DNA from: a virus
IMG/VR virus record: IMGVR_UViG_3300033145_000668
Location: 31,175-95,174 of that record
DNA: 64,000 nt
Reading direction: 5' to 3' (one strand)
Position numbers and translations under genes: made by a program. Positions 1 to 8,527 of this stretch are shown here, one piece after another. The notes under the pieces are model-generated. The model ran no database searches and was not told the DNA's origin. It was given only the letters and a program-made list of their open reading frames with translations. Numbering within the stretch: position 1 is the first letter of the stretch; each line of letters starts with the position of its first letter.

Positions 1-2
1 GT

Positions 3-689
3 GTTGAAATGCCAACTAGTGATTCAATTGCTTATTGGAGATTTAATAAAAGTGGAACTATATTTAACGACGAAACTGGAAACTTTCCAGCAACTACTTT
101 TAGTGGAGTAGAACTTCAAGCTGGTGTATATGGAAATGGAAGTGCTTTAGCATTTGGAAGTCCTGCATATTGCACATATCCTTCATTAGGATTTGGTCCT
201 GGAAGTCCATTAAGTTTAACTGGCTGGTTACAATTAGGTTCTGATGGATTTAATGCATATAATTCTCAACCTGTTATACTTTCTAATTATTTAATATTAA
301 CAGTAAGAAATGATACAAATCAAATAAACTTTAGATATGATAATGCAGGAGCAAGAATCGTGGCATATCAATTAGGAACTGGAGATAGAGATTGGCATCA
401 TTTTGCTGGAATATTTGATGGTGGTAGTAGTACCTCGCTTTATGTAGATGGAATATTAAGAGATAGTGATGTTCATACAGCTGTACCAGCAGTAGATTAT
501 AATAACTATATTGGAAGATTTGGTGCTGAATTTTTTAGTGGATTAACCGATGGATTGAGAATTTACGATAGAGCTATATCATCATCAGAAGTAGGAAGCC
601 TCTACGAAGGAAAAACAATCCAACCACTTCTCGGAGATAGAAGAACAGGTTCAATATTAGAATATTCCGGAGGTTATCCAAATGTTTAA
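3..689 (+). CDS. LamG/concanavalin-like virion adhesin (5' end probably outside window)
   Basis: The protein has the pattern of a laminin-G/concanavalin A-like jelly roll: 'AYWRF' near the start, a central 'WHHFAGIFDG' and 'LYVDG' strand pair, and 'DGLRIYDRAIS' near the end, which is typical of LamG_3 domains. Such domains sit in receptor-binding or tail-fibre proteins of viruses. The frame stays open to the window edge, so the ATG at 9 may be internal. It is followed, with an 8-base overlap, by a very small gene. LamG fold is fairly sure; the role in host attachment is inferred from the neighbouring structural-type genes. Confidence 0.7.
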   Translation, partial: VEMPTSDSIAYWRFNKSGTIFNDETGNFPATTFSGVELQAGVYGNGSALAFGSPAYCTYPSLGFGPGSPLSLTGWLQLGSDGFNAYNSQPVILSNYLILTVRNDTNQINFRYDNAGARIVAYQLGTGDRDWHHFAGIFDGGSSTSLYVDGILRDSDVHTAVPAVDYNNYIGRFGAEFFSGLTDGLRIYDRAISSSEVGSLYEGKTIQPLLGDRRTGSILEYSGGYPNV

Positions 690-771
690 TCGTAGTGAAT
701 GGACTAAATTGCAACATAAAAATAATCCTAATTTTGGAATGAAATTTATAAATAAAAGGGGGTCAAAATGA
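682..771 (+). CDS. very small protein (29 aa) between two virion genes
   Basis: A 29-residue frame starts 8 bases inside the preceding gene behind a good ribosome binding site (GGAGGT, 6 bases before ATG) and ends in an ATGA overlap with the next gene. It is basic and Asn/Lys-rich and has no recognisable domain. The spacing and coupling are the main support. Confidence 0.5.
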   Translation: MFNRSEWTKLQHKNNPNFGMKFINKRGSK

Positions 772-1127
772 TAAACAATTATGCAAAAAATAGAGCAATT
801 TTATTAATGGGAGGAAGTATTGCTGAAAATATTGATTATTTTATGATAGGTACTGGAAGTGCTACTGCAGTAGCCACACAAGATGCTCTAATAACACCAG
901 TAGATAGACAATTAGTAACAGCAACTACATATCCATCTCTTCAAAAAATAAAATTACAAGGTGATTGGAATAGTGTTGAAATGTCTGGAATTCAATTAAC
1001 TGAATTTGGTGTTGCAACAAGTGGAACGGGAACAACTGGTAGTATTTGGTCTAGAACTAATATTCCATCTTTAACATTCGATGGAACTAATGAACTTAGA
1101 TGCGAAGAGACGATATCTATATTTTAA
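768..1127 (+). CDS. tail-fibre-like structural protein
   Basis: The 119-residue protein contains 'YFMIGTGSATAVATQDALITPVDRQ', cited here only in part: the pattern IGTG followed by a short Ala-rich stretch, 'T.D..L..P' and a beta-rich second half is common in phage tail-fibre or baseplate-associated proteins. It is preceded by GGGGGTC and coupled to the 29-residue gene. No enzyme motif is present. The assignment as a virion part rests on this pattern and the neighbours. Confidence 0.5.
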   Translation: MINNYAKNRAILLMGGSIAENIDYFMIGTGSATAVATQDALITPVDRQLVTATTYPSLQKIKLQGDWNSVEMSGIQLTEFGVATSGTGTTGSIWSRTNIPSLTFDGTNELRCEETISIF

Positions 1128-1239
1128 TAAATAAAAATAAAAAAGATAATTCTATAAATAATTTGATAAGTCTATGTATATCTTGCCATATGAGATTACA
1201 TAGATTAACGGATAAAACTATATAGATTTAAAATTAAAC

Positions 1240-1250
1240 TTTATAAATGA
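1240..1250 (+). promoter_or_regulatory. TATA box for the 343-aa virion protein
   Basis: CTTTATAAATG lies 30 bases before the ATG at 1270, leaving no room for a leader, as in archaeal leaderless transcripts. The gap after the previous gene (1128-1269) contains no other gene. Confidence 0.55.
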
Positions 1251-1269
1251 TAGATAATTTAATTTAAAA

Positions 1270-2301
1270 ATGGTAAACGAAGGAGATTTAAATAAAATAA
1301 ACGGTAATATTTGGTATGCCGGAGATGTAACTGCAGTAGTTAATGCTTTTGGTTTTATGTTAAAAGATTACTCACAAGTAATTTTTAATGCAGCTTATGA
1401 AACTTGGGACTCCAGACTAAATGGAGGAACACCAGATTTTATTAATGTAGATTATGATATTTTTATTGCTGATACAGCAGATACTAAAACTAATATTTCT
1501 TATAATTCAACTAAGGATTATTATTATACAAATTATCCCGACGCAAGTTTTACAACTTTAGATGAATTTAATGATTCCAGTGTTGATACAGGAATATGGG
1601 ATGTTGCTGTTACTGGAACCGGTAGTATTGTAGAAGGTGTAGCAAATTTAACCATAAGAGTTTCTGGAGGAGCAGGAACAGCAACTTTAACAACCGACGA
1701 TGATATTTTTGGAAATTATGCGAATAATATTAGAATACAACTTGCAAACACAGTTGACGGTCCAGCTACAGGAAGTCAAAATATTGAATTATATGATGGT
1801 ACTGATACTGTTATTTTATTATCTAAATCTCAATTTACTGATAATGATTTAATTGATATATCTAAAATTGATGCAAATAATGTTAAAATTAGAATAAATG
1901 GTGGTGCTTGGACTAATAAAGATATTAGTTCGTTATCAGGAACAATTAAATTAAGATTTAATTTATCTGATTCTAGTACTTTTGATTGGAATATTAATTG
2001 GATAAGATATTCTTCTGATACAATCACATCAACTTTAATTACAAATGTTGCTACAACTGCAAGTGCAACAATAACAAATGCCATGTTGTGTATTAATAGC
2101 GAAGATAATACAGATGCTGGAATAACTTACTATCTTTCTGCTGATAATGGTGCAAATTATGAAGAAGTTACGCCAAATAAAATTCATACATTTACTGATA
2201 CAGGAACTGAATTAAAATTAAAAGTGGAAGAAACTGGAATTGAAATTTATGCAAAAGATTTTACGGTTTATGAATATCTAGTTAAATATAATTTATATTA
2301 A
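1270..2301 (+). CDS. beta-rich virion protein, possible tail fibre
   Basis: A 343-residue Thr/Asn/Asp-rich protein with no enzyme motif. A segment around residues 93-230 (starting 'LDEFNDSSVDTGIWDV', with later 'IELYDG' and 'KIRINGGAW') looks like another carbohydrate-binding or LamG-like sandwich, and the N-terminal 60 residues look like a separate domain. It lies between fibre-type genes and a phospholipase A2-like gene whose ATG follows its stop directly. Function in adsorption is inferred. Confidence 0.55.
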   Translation: MVNEGDLNKINGNIWYAGDVTAVVNAFGFMLKDYSQVIFNAAYETWDSRLNGGTPDFINVDYDIFIADTADTKTNISYNSTKDYYYTNYPDASFTTLDEFNDSSVDTGIWDVAVTGTGSIVEGVANLTIRVSGGAGTATLTTDDDIFGNYANNIRIQLANTVDGPATGSQNIELYDGTDTVILLSKSQFTDNDLIDISKIDANNVKIRINGGAWTNKDISSLSGTIKLRFNLSDSSTFDWNINWIRYSSDTITSTLITNVATTASATITNAMLCINSEDNTDAGITYYLSADNGANYEEVTPNKIHTFTDTGTELKLKVEETGIEIYAKDFTVYEYLVKYNLY

Positions 2302-2568
2302 ATGACATACAAAAAAGAAGAAAACTACTGCACACTAAGTCCAGATGAATTATTCGGAGTAAGATTTAACCACGGATGTTATTTACACGATAGACAATAT
2401 CGAAATGAAGTTAAAAAAAGAAAAACAAGAGCGCAAGCAGATAAAGATTTAAGAGATAATATTTACAAAACATATTCTAAGAAAAATAAAAAAGTAACTG
2501 GATATATAGTAAGTAGAATTTACTATTATGCGGTAAAGGTATTTGCTGGTAGTGCTTGGGTTAAATGA
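2302..2568 (+). CDS. phospholipase A2-like protein
   Basis: The 88-residue protein carries 'NHGCYLHDRQY' at about residues 23-33, which matches the C-x(2)-H-D catalytic centre of phospholipase A2 families. It is followed about 20 residues later by 'ADKDLRDNI', which could supply the second Asp. It resembles the short PLA2-type domains of prokaryotes and of parvovirus capsids. The gene begins right after the stop of a virion protein, so a role in crossing the host membrane is plausible. The fold is a motif-based call only; no secretion signal is seen. Confidence 0.5.
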   Translation: MTYKKEENYCTLSPDELFGVRFNHGCYLHDRQYRNEVKKRKTRAQADKDLRDNIYKTYSKKNKKVTGYIVSRIYYYAVKVFAGSAWVK

Positions 2569-2604
2569 TGATGACATACAAATTAAATTTAAATATAATT
2601 ATCA

Positions 2605-2859
2605 ATGGTTAAACAAAATTGTGATTTATCTAAAGAAAATCGTATTATAATAAATACTGTAAAAGAAAATATCAATAGTATAAAAACTTCAGTCGAAAAA
2701 ATTGAAAAATCTAATGGTGAAATGTTTAATCATTTTACGGAAAGATACGAGTCTATGTTTGAGAGGTTACGAAGCAGAGTTCCTGTTTGGGTAACAATAA
2801 TAACAACTACTATGAGTTCTGCTTTAGCTGGATTAATAGTATTATTAATTACTCTTTAA
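2605..2859 (+). CDS. XhlA/holin-like coiled-coil membrane protein
   Basis: 84 residues: an N-terminal helical, coiled-coil-like part (residues 10-55, 'ENINSIKTSVEKIEKSNGEM') and one C-terminal membrane helix (about 61-84, 'VWVTIITTTMSSALAGLIVL'). This layout is that of XhlA-type holin-associated proteins and of small phage membrane proteins next to tail genes. There is no sequence signature that proves lysis function. Confidence 0.5.
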   Translation: MVKQNCDLSKENRIIINTVKENINSIKTSVEKIEKSNGEMFNHFTERYESMFERLRSRVPVWVTIITTTMSSALAGLIVLLITL

Positions 2860-3062
2860 TAAACATGAATATACATATTACAATATAAATAATTTAGTGT
2901 AAATATGTTTAAAAGCAAACAAATTGGTATATATATGTTAAAACAAAGCGAATTAATATAAAAATACAAAAAAGTATTAAAAAGTACTACTATAAAACTT
3001 TTTAGTTCTCAAAACGTATTTAAAAATAAATCTAATAGTCAAATATGACAATATATAATTAC

Positions 3063-3071
3063 AAGGAGGAA
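3063..3071 (+). promoter_or_regulatory. strong Shine-Dalgarno with unusually long spacing
   Basis: AAGGAGGA ends about 15 bases before the ATG at 3086. In-frame ATT or ATA codons lie between, so either an unusual start codon is used or the spacing is long. The 2860-3085 gap otherwise shows only AT-rich sequence. Confidence 0.4.
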
Positions 3072-3085
3072 TATAAATAATTAAA

Positions 3086-3718
3086 ATGACACAAAAAAAT
3101 AACACTGGATTGAAATTAGCAGCAGCAGTAACTGTAGGTTTATTAGTTGGTGGTTTTGCAACAGCAGGATATGTTAGTGACGATAGTAAAATTGACGACC
3201 TTAACATGAAAATTGCTGAATTAGAAAATATGCCAGCATCAGTAGCAGAGATTATTGAAGTTGAAGTAGATAACGGAAACTTAGATTTAGTTCTAAACAA
3301 TTTATATGATAACGCGGAAGATAATGAATATTTAGAATTATTAACAGACGATTTAGATGATGATGAAGTTAGTAAAATTACAGATAGAATTGTATTCATT
3401 AATGAAATTAAATCATTAGCAGTTAAAGCAGTAAAAGCCGAATTATACGACGAAGTTGATATGATGGATGTAGTTGAAAATTCTAGTGGTACAATTACAC
3501 CAATTCAATTAGATGAAGATGAATTATCAAGATTAAGAATTAACGACGATGATGATGAATTATCAGTTACAGTTGATGATTGGTCAGATAAAGAAGCTAC
3601 TGTTGAAGTAACTGGAACTTTTAGACAAAAGGACGATAACTTCGATTTTACTGCAAACGCAGTATTTGAAAACGGAGAATTTGATGAACTTAACATCGTT
3701 AGTATTACTCAACAATAA
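3086..3718 (+). CDS. acidic membrane-anchored or secreted protein, unknown
   Basis: 210 residues with an N-terminal hydrophobic helix (about 9-28, 'LKLAAAVTVGLLVGGFATAG'), that is a signal peptide or anchor, then a strongly Asp/Glu-rich exterior part with runs such as 'DDLDDDEVS' and 'RINDDDDELS'. The last 50 residues are beta-rich ('TVEVTGTFRQKDDNFDFTANAVF'). Not recognised. The acidity is unlike the neighbours and suggests an exposed or cation-binding protein. A hairpin terminator follows directly. Confidence 0.65.
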   Translation: MTQKNNTGLKLAAAVTVGLLVGGFATAGYVSDDSKIDDLNMKIAELENMPASVAEIIEVEVDNGNLDLVLNNLYDNAEDNEYLELLTDDLDDDEVSKITDRIVFINEIKSLAVKAVKAELYDEVDMMDVVENSSGTITPIQLDEDELSRLRINDDDDELSVTVDDWSDKEATVEVTGTFRQKDDNFDFTANAVFENGEFDELNIVSITQQ

Positions 3719-3750
3719 ATAAACTATTAATTTAGTTTATTATTTTTTTT
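3718..3750 (+). terminator. hairpin terminator
   Basis: A 9-bp perfect stem (AATAAACTA / TAGTTTATT, loop TTAATT) begins in the stop codon of the acidic protein gene and is followed by an eight-T run. A TATA box for the next gene comes 28 bases later. Confidence 0.7.
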
Positions 3751-3777
3751 AAATTTTTAAACTTTTTTCTAAATAGA

Positions 3778-3791
3778 AACATTTATAAACC
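3778..3791 (+). promoter_or_regulatory. TATA box, leaderless start at 3811
   Basis: AACATTTATAAACC starts 33 bases before the ATG at 3811; the consensus matches the other boxes in this window. Confidence 0.6.
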
Positions 3792-3810
3792 ATAATATTG
3801 TATCAGTATT

Positions 3811-4383
3811 ATGGTAAATAATTCAAACGATTCAAAATTAGTAAGAAATTTCTTAATAGCCGGAGGTATCATATTCTTTTTTATAATGATTTCGATTATA
3901 TCTAATATATCAGATGCATCAAATATAGTTAAAAATGAATCGAATAAAATAAAAATAGAAACAGAAGAACATAAAATAAAAGAAGTTTCAAGCGATAAAA
4001 TTTCAAATGATGAAATTGAATATGCTGAATTAATATTAAAATTTAATTCATATATAATAAGTATAGACCAAGCTGCGGCTGATGTTTCTACTGCTGCATC
4101 GACTGGTAAAATTACTGCATATCAAGCCGGAGATTTATTTATTAAAGCCGAAAATACTTATAACATCGCGTTGATTACTTTAGATGAATTCAACGTTCCG
4201 ACTAAATACAAAATAGTTCACCAACATTATAGACAAGCTATAATTTATAAAATTGAAGCTATGTATTTAATTGCTGATGGTTTTTATATGAACGACGTTG
4301 ATAAAATAGATGCAGCTACAAATTATATTTATTTAGCTACAACAGAAATTGAAAAAGCTATATCTATTATAGAAAACTTTTAA
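3811..4383 (+). CDS. membrane-anchored helical protein, unknown
   Basis: 190 residues: one N-terminal membrane helix (about 12-32, 'NFLIAGGIIFFFIMISIISN') and then an all-helical exterior part rich in Ala, Ile and Glu. No catalytic motif or cysteine pattern was found. It has its own TATA box and probably a monocistronic transcript. Function unknown. Confidence 0.6.
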   Translation: MVNNSNDSKLVRNFLIAGGIIFFFIMISIISNISDASNIVKNESNKIKIETEEHKIKEVSSDKISNDEIEYAELILKFNSYIISIDQAAADVSTAASTGKITAYQAGDLFIKAENTYNIALITLDEFNVPTKYKIVHQHYRQAIIYKIEAMYLIADGFYMNDVDKIDAATNYIYLATTEIEKAISIIENF

Positions 4384-4410
4384 ACTTCTTATGTACTCTA
4401 TAGAACGATA

Positions 4411-4422
4411 AAATATATAAAC
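4411..4422 (+). promoter_or_regulatory. TATA box for the SprT-like gene
   Basis: AAATATATAAAC lies about 32 bases before the ATG at 4448. Confidence 0.5.
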
Positions 4423-4447
4423 ATGCGTTGTTTTATATGTATATAAA

Positions 4448-4951
4448 ATGGCAACTCAAACAAAAAAATGGTATAAAGAACAATTAAAACTTATAGATAA
4501 ATATTTACCAAAATTAAAAAAATTATTAAACACAGAAAATATTATATTAAATCCAGTTACTATAATAATTAATAAGAGAAAACATATGAGAAGTTTATGT
4601 GGTAGATGGGATGGTGAAAAAATAATTTTATATAAATACCATTATTCTGGTTTAACAAAAGAAACTTTATTACATGAATTATTACATTGTTTTATATCAC
4701 AAAATAAACTATGGAAATATGATAAAAAATCTAAATTATTTAATAAATTAGTATTAAACTTAAATACTAAAAAATTGAGAATTGGTAGTTGTCATGGTGC
4801 TTATTTATGGAAATATAAATGTAATTGTGGAGCTTGGTTAAAGACAAATGATAAACGTATAAATGGATGGAGATGTAGTCAATGTGGAGAACATATTAAA
4901 AAACCAATAATTAATATGACAAAGAAAATAGATTTTTTAATTAATCTTTAA
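4448..4951 (+). CDS. SprT-like zinc metalloprotease
   Basis: 167 residues with 'LLHELLHCF' (the HExxH zinc-protease motif) near residue 78 and a C-terminal zinc ribbon (CNC ... CSQC, about residues 119-142). This is the layout of SprT/Spartan-like proteins, which in other systems cut protein-DNA crosslinks. Role here is inferred. The gene ends convergent to the long minus-strand operon, and the two stop regions overlap by 15 bases. Confidence 0.8.
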   Translation: MATQTKKWYKEQLKLIDKYLPKLKKLLNTENIILNPVTIIINKRKHMRSLCGRWDGEKIILYKYHYSGLTKETLLHELLHCFISQNKLWKYDKKSKLFNKLVLNLNTKKLRIGSCHGAYLWKYKCNCGAWLKTNDKRINGWRCSQCGEHIKKPIINMTKKIDFLINL

Positions 4952-6079
4952 TTCTAATAAACATTCTTTTGCTTTAATTGCTGAATTGTTCCAAGTCCAT
5001 CTTTTAGAATCTTCTATAGCTATTTTACTTTTTTCAATAACTTCATTTTTATTATCATAAATATATCTCATTTGTTTTCTAATTTCTTTTATAGATGGAT
5101 ATTTCCACGATATATCTTCATACATTATATCCCACTTAACTTCTTTCATTTCTCCCTCCTTTAATAACCAACCATTTTCTTCGGTTACGAAATCAGATTG
5201 CCCACCATACTCCGTTGCCAAGACCGGTTTACCACAAGCCATTGCCTCCAACGGCGGAAGATTAAACGACTCTGCTAACGATGTAGTAACAAATACATCG
5301 CTTTTATTGTATAATGTGCTTAATTGGCTTAGAGTAATATTATCTGTAACAATGTTCAGTTTAGGTTTATTTGTATTTTGAATATCTAAATCTTTTATAT
5401 TTTTATCCAAGTCAACGCCATAACAAGCATTAATTTTTACTAACATCTCTGCATTATCTTCTTTAGTAAACTCTTCCATAAATGCTTTTATTCCATAACT
5501 TATTCCGCCTCTATCCTTCCACGAACTCGGCCAACCTTTGTTCATCATAAAAGTAAACTTATCACTAGCTTCTTTAGGTTGTTCTTCAAAAATAGATAAA
5601 TCAACTCCATGAGGAACTATTTTAATTTTATCTGCTATGTCAGGATGAAAACAAAAACTTTCTCCCTTATGTTCTACTCCCTTTATTGTTTGATTTAAAG
5701 TATTTAAAATAGCATTTTTTGTATGCATAGATGGAACCCAAATTTGAGTTACTCTTTCATCTTCTAAAATATTTAACCAACCTTTCGGTATTCGGTCGCC
5801 TTCGTGCACTACCATTCCTATGAATTTTTTGTCTTCGCATAGATAATATTCCCAACTCGGCGGAGTGCTTATTAATAAATTCACGTCAGCATCTAATCTG
5901 TTTCTTTGTATCATTTTTAATTCTTCGTCATTAACTCGTCTTAACCAATCTTCGGGTAGGTTAGTTGTAATACTAACGTCTATATTATCTAATTTATTCA
6001 GATGATTAGAAAATTGTCTAGCGTTATTTGAATATCCGTCGGTTCCAAAAAAAGACGAAATTATATTAACGTTTAACAT
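4937..6079 (-). CDS. GT4-family glycosyltransferase
   Basis: 380 residues with the GT-B layout of family 4: N-terminal 'GTDGYSNNARQFS' nucleoside-side loop, 'PHGVDLSIF' mid-protein, and the C-terminal donor-site segment 'ESFNLPPLEAMACGKPVLA' with its E-x7-E pattern. The start is put at 6079 (MLNVN...), because an earlier ATG would overlap the upstream gene by 44 bases while this one overlaps by 14. It is the last gene of a long minus-strand glycan cluster and resembles the other GT4 at 19766-21001 in its 'GYSNxA' start. Confidence 0.85.
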   Translation of the reverse strand: MLNVNIISSFFGTDGYSNNARQFSNHLNKLDNIDVSITTNLPEDWLRRVNDEELKMIQRNRLDADVNLLISTPPSWEYYLCEDKKFIGMVVHEGDRIPKGWLNILEDERVTQIWVPSMHTKNAILNTLNQTIKGVEHKGESFCFHPDIADKIKIVPHGVDLSIFEEQPKEASDKFTFMMNKGWPSSWKDRGGISYGIKAFMEEFTKEDNAEMLVKINACYGVDLDKNIKDLDIQNTNKPKLNIVTDNITLSQLSTLYNKSDVFVTTSLAESFNLPPLEAMACGKPVLATEYGGQSDFVTEENGWLLKEGEMKEVKWDIMYEDISWKYPSIKEIRKQMRYIYDNKNEVIEKSKIAIEDSKRWTWNNSAIKAKECLLELKIN

Positions 6080-6683
6080 TTGAGTTCCCAAACAATTTAT
6101 TATCTGCACCGTGAAATAAATTCATAAATACTTGCAATTGCCAAATCCAATATTCTTTTCTTTTTTCCGCGTGTAACGTTCGATGACAACACCTACATAA
6201 TGAAATTAAATTATTATCGACGCAATTTAATTTATTATAATCTATATGATGAACAGATAGTGTTTCTTTTAATTTTTTATTTTTATTATTACATACTTGA
6301 CAAATAAGTTTATCTCTTCTTCTAATCTTTTGTCTTAATTCCTCAGTCCACTTTTCGGAATATCTTAATAATCCTCTATCTGCTATCCATAGATGATGTT
6401 CTTTACCTCTTTTCATTACTTGTAATTTTCGTTTTTCTCTTATAAGTTTTTTTGTTTTTTCGGTGTGAGGATGTCCTTTATGCGGAGGATTTATTTTGTT
6501 TAATCTACTTCTATTAGGATTCGGTCTTCCTCTTAACTTTTCAGCTTGTCTTTTAACACCTTCATTATTTTCTTTTGTAAACCCTTTTTTACTCGGATAA
6601 TCGTATTTTGTCCAAATATAAGATTTTGGATTTTTTGTTCCACCCTTTACAAATCTTCCCTTTTTATCTCTTTCTATTGTCAT
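6066..6683 (-). CDS. HNH homing-type endonuclease
   Basis: 205 residues. The C-terminal half has an HNH/zinc-type nuclease: 'CQVCNNK', 'LSVHHIDYNK', 'NLISLCRCCHRTLH'. The N-terminal half is very basic and repeats G/K/R-rich segments ('KRGKEHH', 'RGRPNPNRSRLNK') as in DNA-binding modules of free-standing homing endonucleases. It sits between an exonuclease gene (4-base overlap) and a glycosyltransferase, typical for an inserted selfish gene. Confidence 0.8.
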   Translation of the reverse strand: MTIERDKKGRFVKGGTKNPKSYIWTKYDYPSKKGFTKENNEGVKRQAEKLRGRPNPNRSRLNKINPPHKGHPHTEKTKKLIREKRKLQVMKRGKEHHLWIADRGLLRYSEKWTEELRQKIRRRDKLICQVCNNKNKKLKETLSVHHIDYNKLNCVDNNLISLCRCCHRTLHAEKRKEYWIWQLQVFMNLFHGADNKLFGNSNVKR

Positions 6684-7450
6684 TTTATATCCGGTTTACC
6701 TCCTTTCTCGCTAAACCTCGACGAACTACTTGCTCCGCATTCCATACATCTATACCTTTGAAATTTAGAAATTCTTGTCATATAAAAACCATTCTTCTGT
6801 AATTTATTTTCTCCACAATTTGGACAAGCAAACTGTTTGTTTAAATATAATCCGTAATTAGGATGGTTTTTAATATAAGGTAAGAATCTCATATATAATT
6901 TCTCAGTTAATCTTACATCGCCTTTATTATATTTCATCATTAAGTTCCAAGCTTTTTTATCACCGCTCATACATTGTTTCCATAGTTTAAAACCAGTATG
7001 TGGTATCTTTTCTCCTAATTTTAAATGTTGTCCTAATGCATTTAATCCATTTTCATTAAACTTAAAATATTGTTTAGCAATTCTATATGTGTCGATATTT
7101 TTTACATCCGAAAAAGGTTTAAAACTATGATATAAGAATCTTGCATTTAATTTTCTAATATCAAAAGAAATACTATTATGTCCAATAACTATATCTGCCG
7201 AATCCAATAATTCCCACAACTTATTACATAACTCTAAATCATTAGTTTTATCTTTTTTATACAAACTAAAATCATTTAATTTGAATCCGTGAACTTTCTT
7301 TTCTCCTAACCATTTATATGCGAATGATAACATATACCATTCTTCTTTAAACTCTATTACATTCTGGTCGTACTTTCCCCATGTGTAAGATAAGTTTGGA
7401 GACGTTTCTATATCAAATATTAGTATCTTAGGTTTATTGTTTTCTTTCAT
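6680..7450 (-). CDS. DnaQ/RNase H-like 3'-5' exonuclease with zinc ribbon
   Basis: 256 residues. 'ILIFDIETSP' (exo I, residues 9-18), 'IVIGHNSISFDIRKLNARF' (exo II) and 'YNKGDVRLTEKLY' (exo III) give the DEDD nuclease core of the YprB/PolB-exonuclease-like group. Residues about 207-240 form a CPNC ... CMEC zinc ribbon ahead of a basic tail. It may process DNA or RNA ends; why it is inside a glycan cluster is unclear. The stop overlaps the endonuclease start. Confidence 0.75.
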   Translation of the reverse strand: MKENNKPKILIFDIETSPNLSYTWGKYDQNVIEFKEEWYMLSFAYKWLGEKKVHGFKLNDFSLYKKDKTNDLELCNKLWELLDSADIVIGHNSISFDIRKLNARFLYHSFKPFSDVKNIDTYRIAKQYFKFNENGLNALGQHLKLGEKIPHTGFKLWKQCMSGDKKAWNLMMKYNKGDVRLTEKLYMRFLPYIKNHPNYGLYLNKQFACPNCGENKLQKNGFYMTRISKFQRYRCMECGASSSSRFSEKGGKPDIK

Positions 7451-7622
7451 TTTTCATTTGTAGCGTCATTTTAATATTTCTGATATCTTCTTCCATTTGT
7501 TTCATTCTTCTAACTAATTGTAAAATTGAAAATTCACCGTTCACCGTATAACTTTTTAAATATTTTAATACTTCGCTTCGTTGCGATGAATTCAGTTGTA
7601 TTCTATTTTGAAATGTGTTCAT
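7434..7622 (-). CDS. small helical protein, unknown
   Basis: 62 residues, mostly helical with a C-terminal coiled-coil-like stretch ('LVRRMKQMEEDIRNIKMTLQ'). It touches the preceding glycosyltransferase start region and overlaps the exonuclease gene by 17 bases, so it is translationally coupled. Confidence 0.5.
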   Translation of the reverse strand: MNTFQNRIQLNSSQRSEVLKYLKSYTVNGEFSILQLVRRMKQMEEDIRNIKMTLQMKNERKQ

Positions 7623-8527
7623 TATATAACACCTCTCATCAAATTAGTAGATTTAATATATTCGTCTGCATCTAACTTTCTTGGAATGGTGTCATTGCTC
7701 TCATAATATGTTTTTAAGAAATCACCGTGGCTTTCATGCATTCTTTTAACCGTGTCTTTAAATACTTGCATATTAAAACCAGCTTTATCTACAGTATCTC
7801 TTTCTCCTCCAGAAGGAGTCATCAGGTGGTAATTAACTGCCCCAGTATTTACCCCTAATTTAAATCCTTTTATAATAGCTTTAAAACTAAATATAGCTTC
7901 TTCTAAAAATCCGTGTTTACTTAATCTACTTTTATAATCAACGCCCGCTTTATGTAATTCTCTACGATACAAACACGAGCTTCTAAAATGAGGAGTTAAT
8001 AATATTTTTTCTTCAGTATAATGTTGTCCGCAATCATCACCCATATAAATAAGTTCTCCTTTTTCATTTAATTCACAGTATCCAATTACAGGCTCAACAA
8101 ACTTCACGTCTCTAACAACATTAGGTCCAGCAAACGCAGGAACGACTCCAGACATTAAATCATAACCTTGTTCTATCCCATATAATAACTTCTCAATATA
8201 ATCTGGTTCAACCGCAGAATCATCATCAATTCTACAAATCAATTCTTCTTTACCATTCTCCATAGTATAATCAACAAGTTGCTGTCTCGCTCCACTAACT
8301 CCAGCACTAATTTGATTTGTCAACATAGTTACATTATGTCCTTCTAATTTTAATCTATTAACAAGATAATTTACAAAATAAAAATTTGTAAGTGGAACTA
8401 ATGATGCGTCATCTAAGATTAAAATATTAAAATCTTGAAATGTTTGAGTTCTAAGACTTTGTAATAGTAAAGCTAATTCTGTTGCTCTGTTCTTTGATGC
8501 TATATGTATACTTATTTTTTTATTCAT
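7622..8527 (-). CDS. GT2-family glycosyltransferase
   Basis: 301 residues. N-terminal GT-A pattern 'ISIHIASKNRATELALLLQS', 'ILILDDAS' and the metal-binding 'RIDDDS' (DxD-type) near residue 99, then an acceptor domain with 'SSCLYRRELHKAGVD' and 'FLEEAIFSFK'. Family 2 enzymes add sugars to polysaccharide or lipid acceptors. The ATGA junctions with its neighbours show one operon with the radical SAM and dehydrogenase genes. Confidence 0.8.
   Translation of the reverse strand: MNKKISIHIASKNRATELALLLQSLRTQTFQDFNILILDDASLVPLTNFYFVNYLVNRLKLEGHNVTMLTNQISAGVSGARQQLVDYTMENGKEELICRIDDDSAVEPDYIEKLLYGIEQGYDLMSGVVPAFAGPNVVRDVKFVEPVIGYCELNEKGELIYMGDDCGQHYTEEKILLTPHFRSSCLYRRELHKAGVDYKSRLSKHGFLEEAIFSFKAIIKGFKLGVNTGAVNYHLMTPSGGERDTVDKAGFNMQVFKDTVKRMHESHGDFLKTYYESNDTIPRKLDADEYIKSTNLMRGVI

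Noticed and set aside
3086-3718. Halophilic host suggested by the acidic protein
   Set aside because: Only this protein and a few small ones are strongly acidic; the enzymes have ordinary composition, and the DNA is AT-rich.
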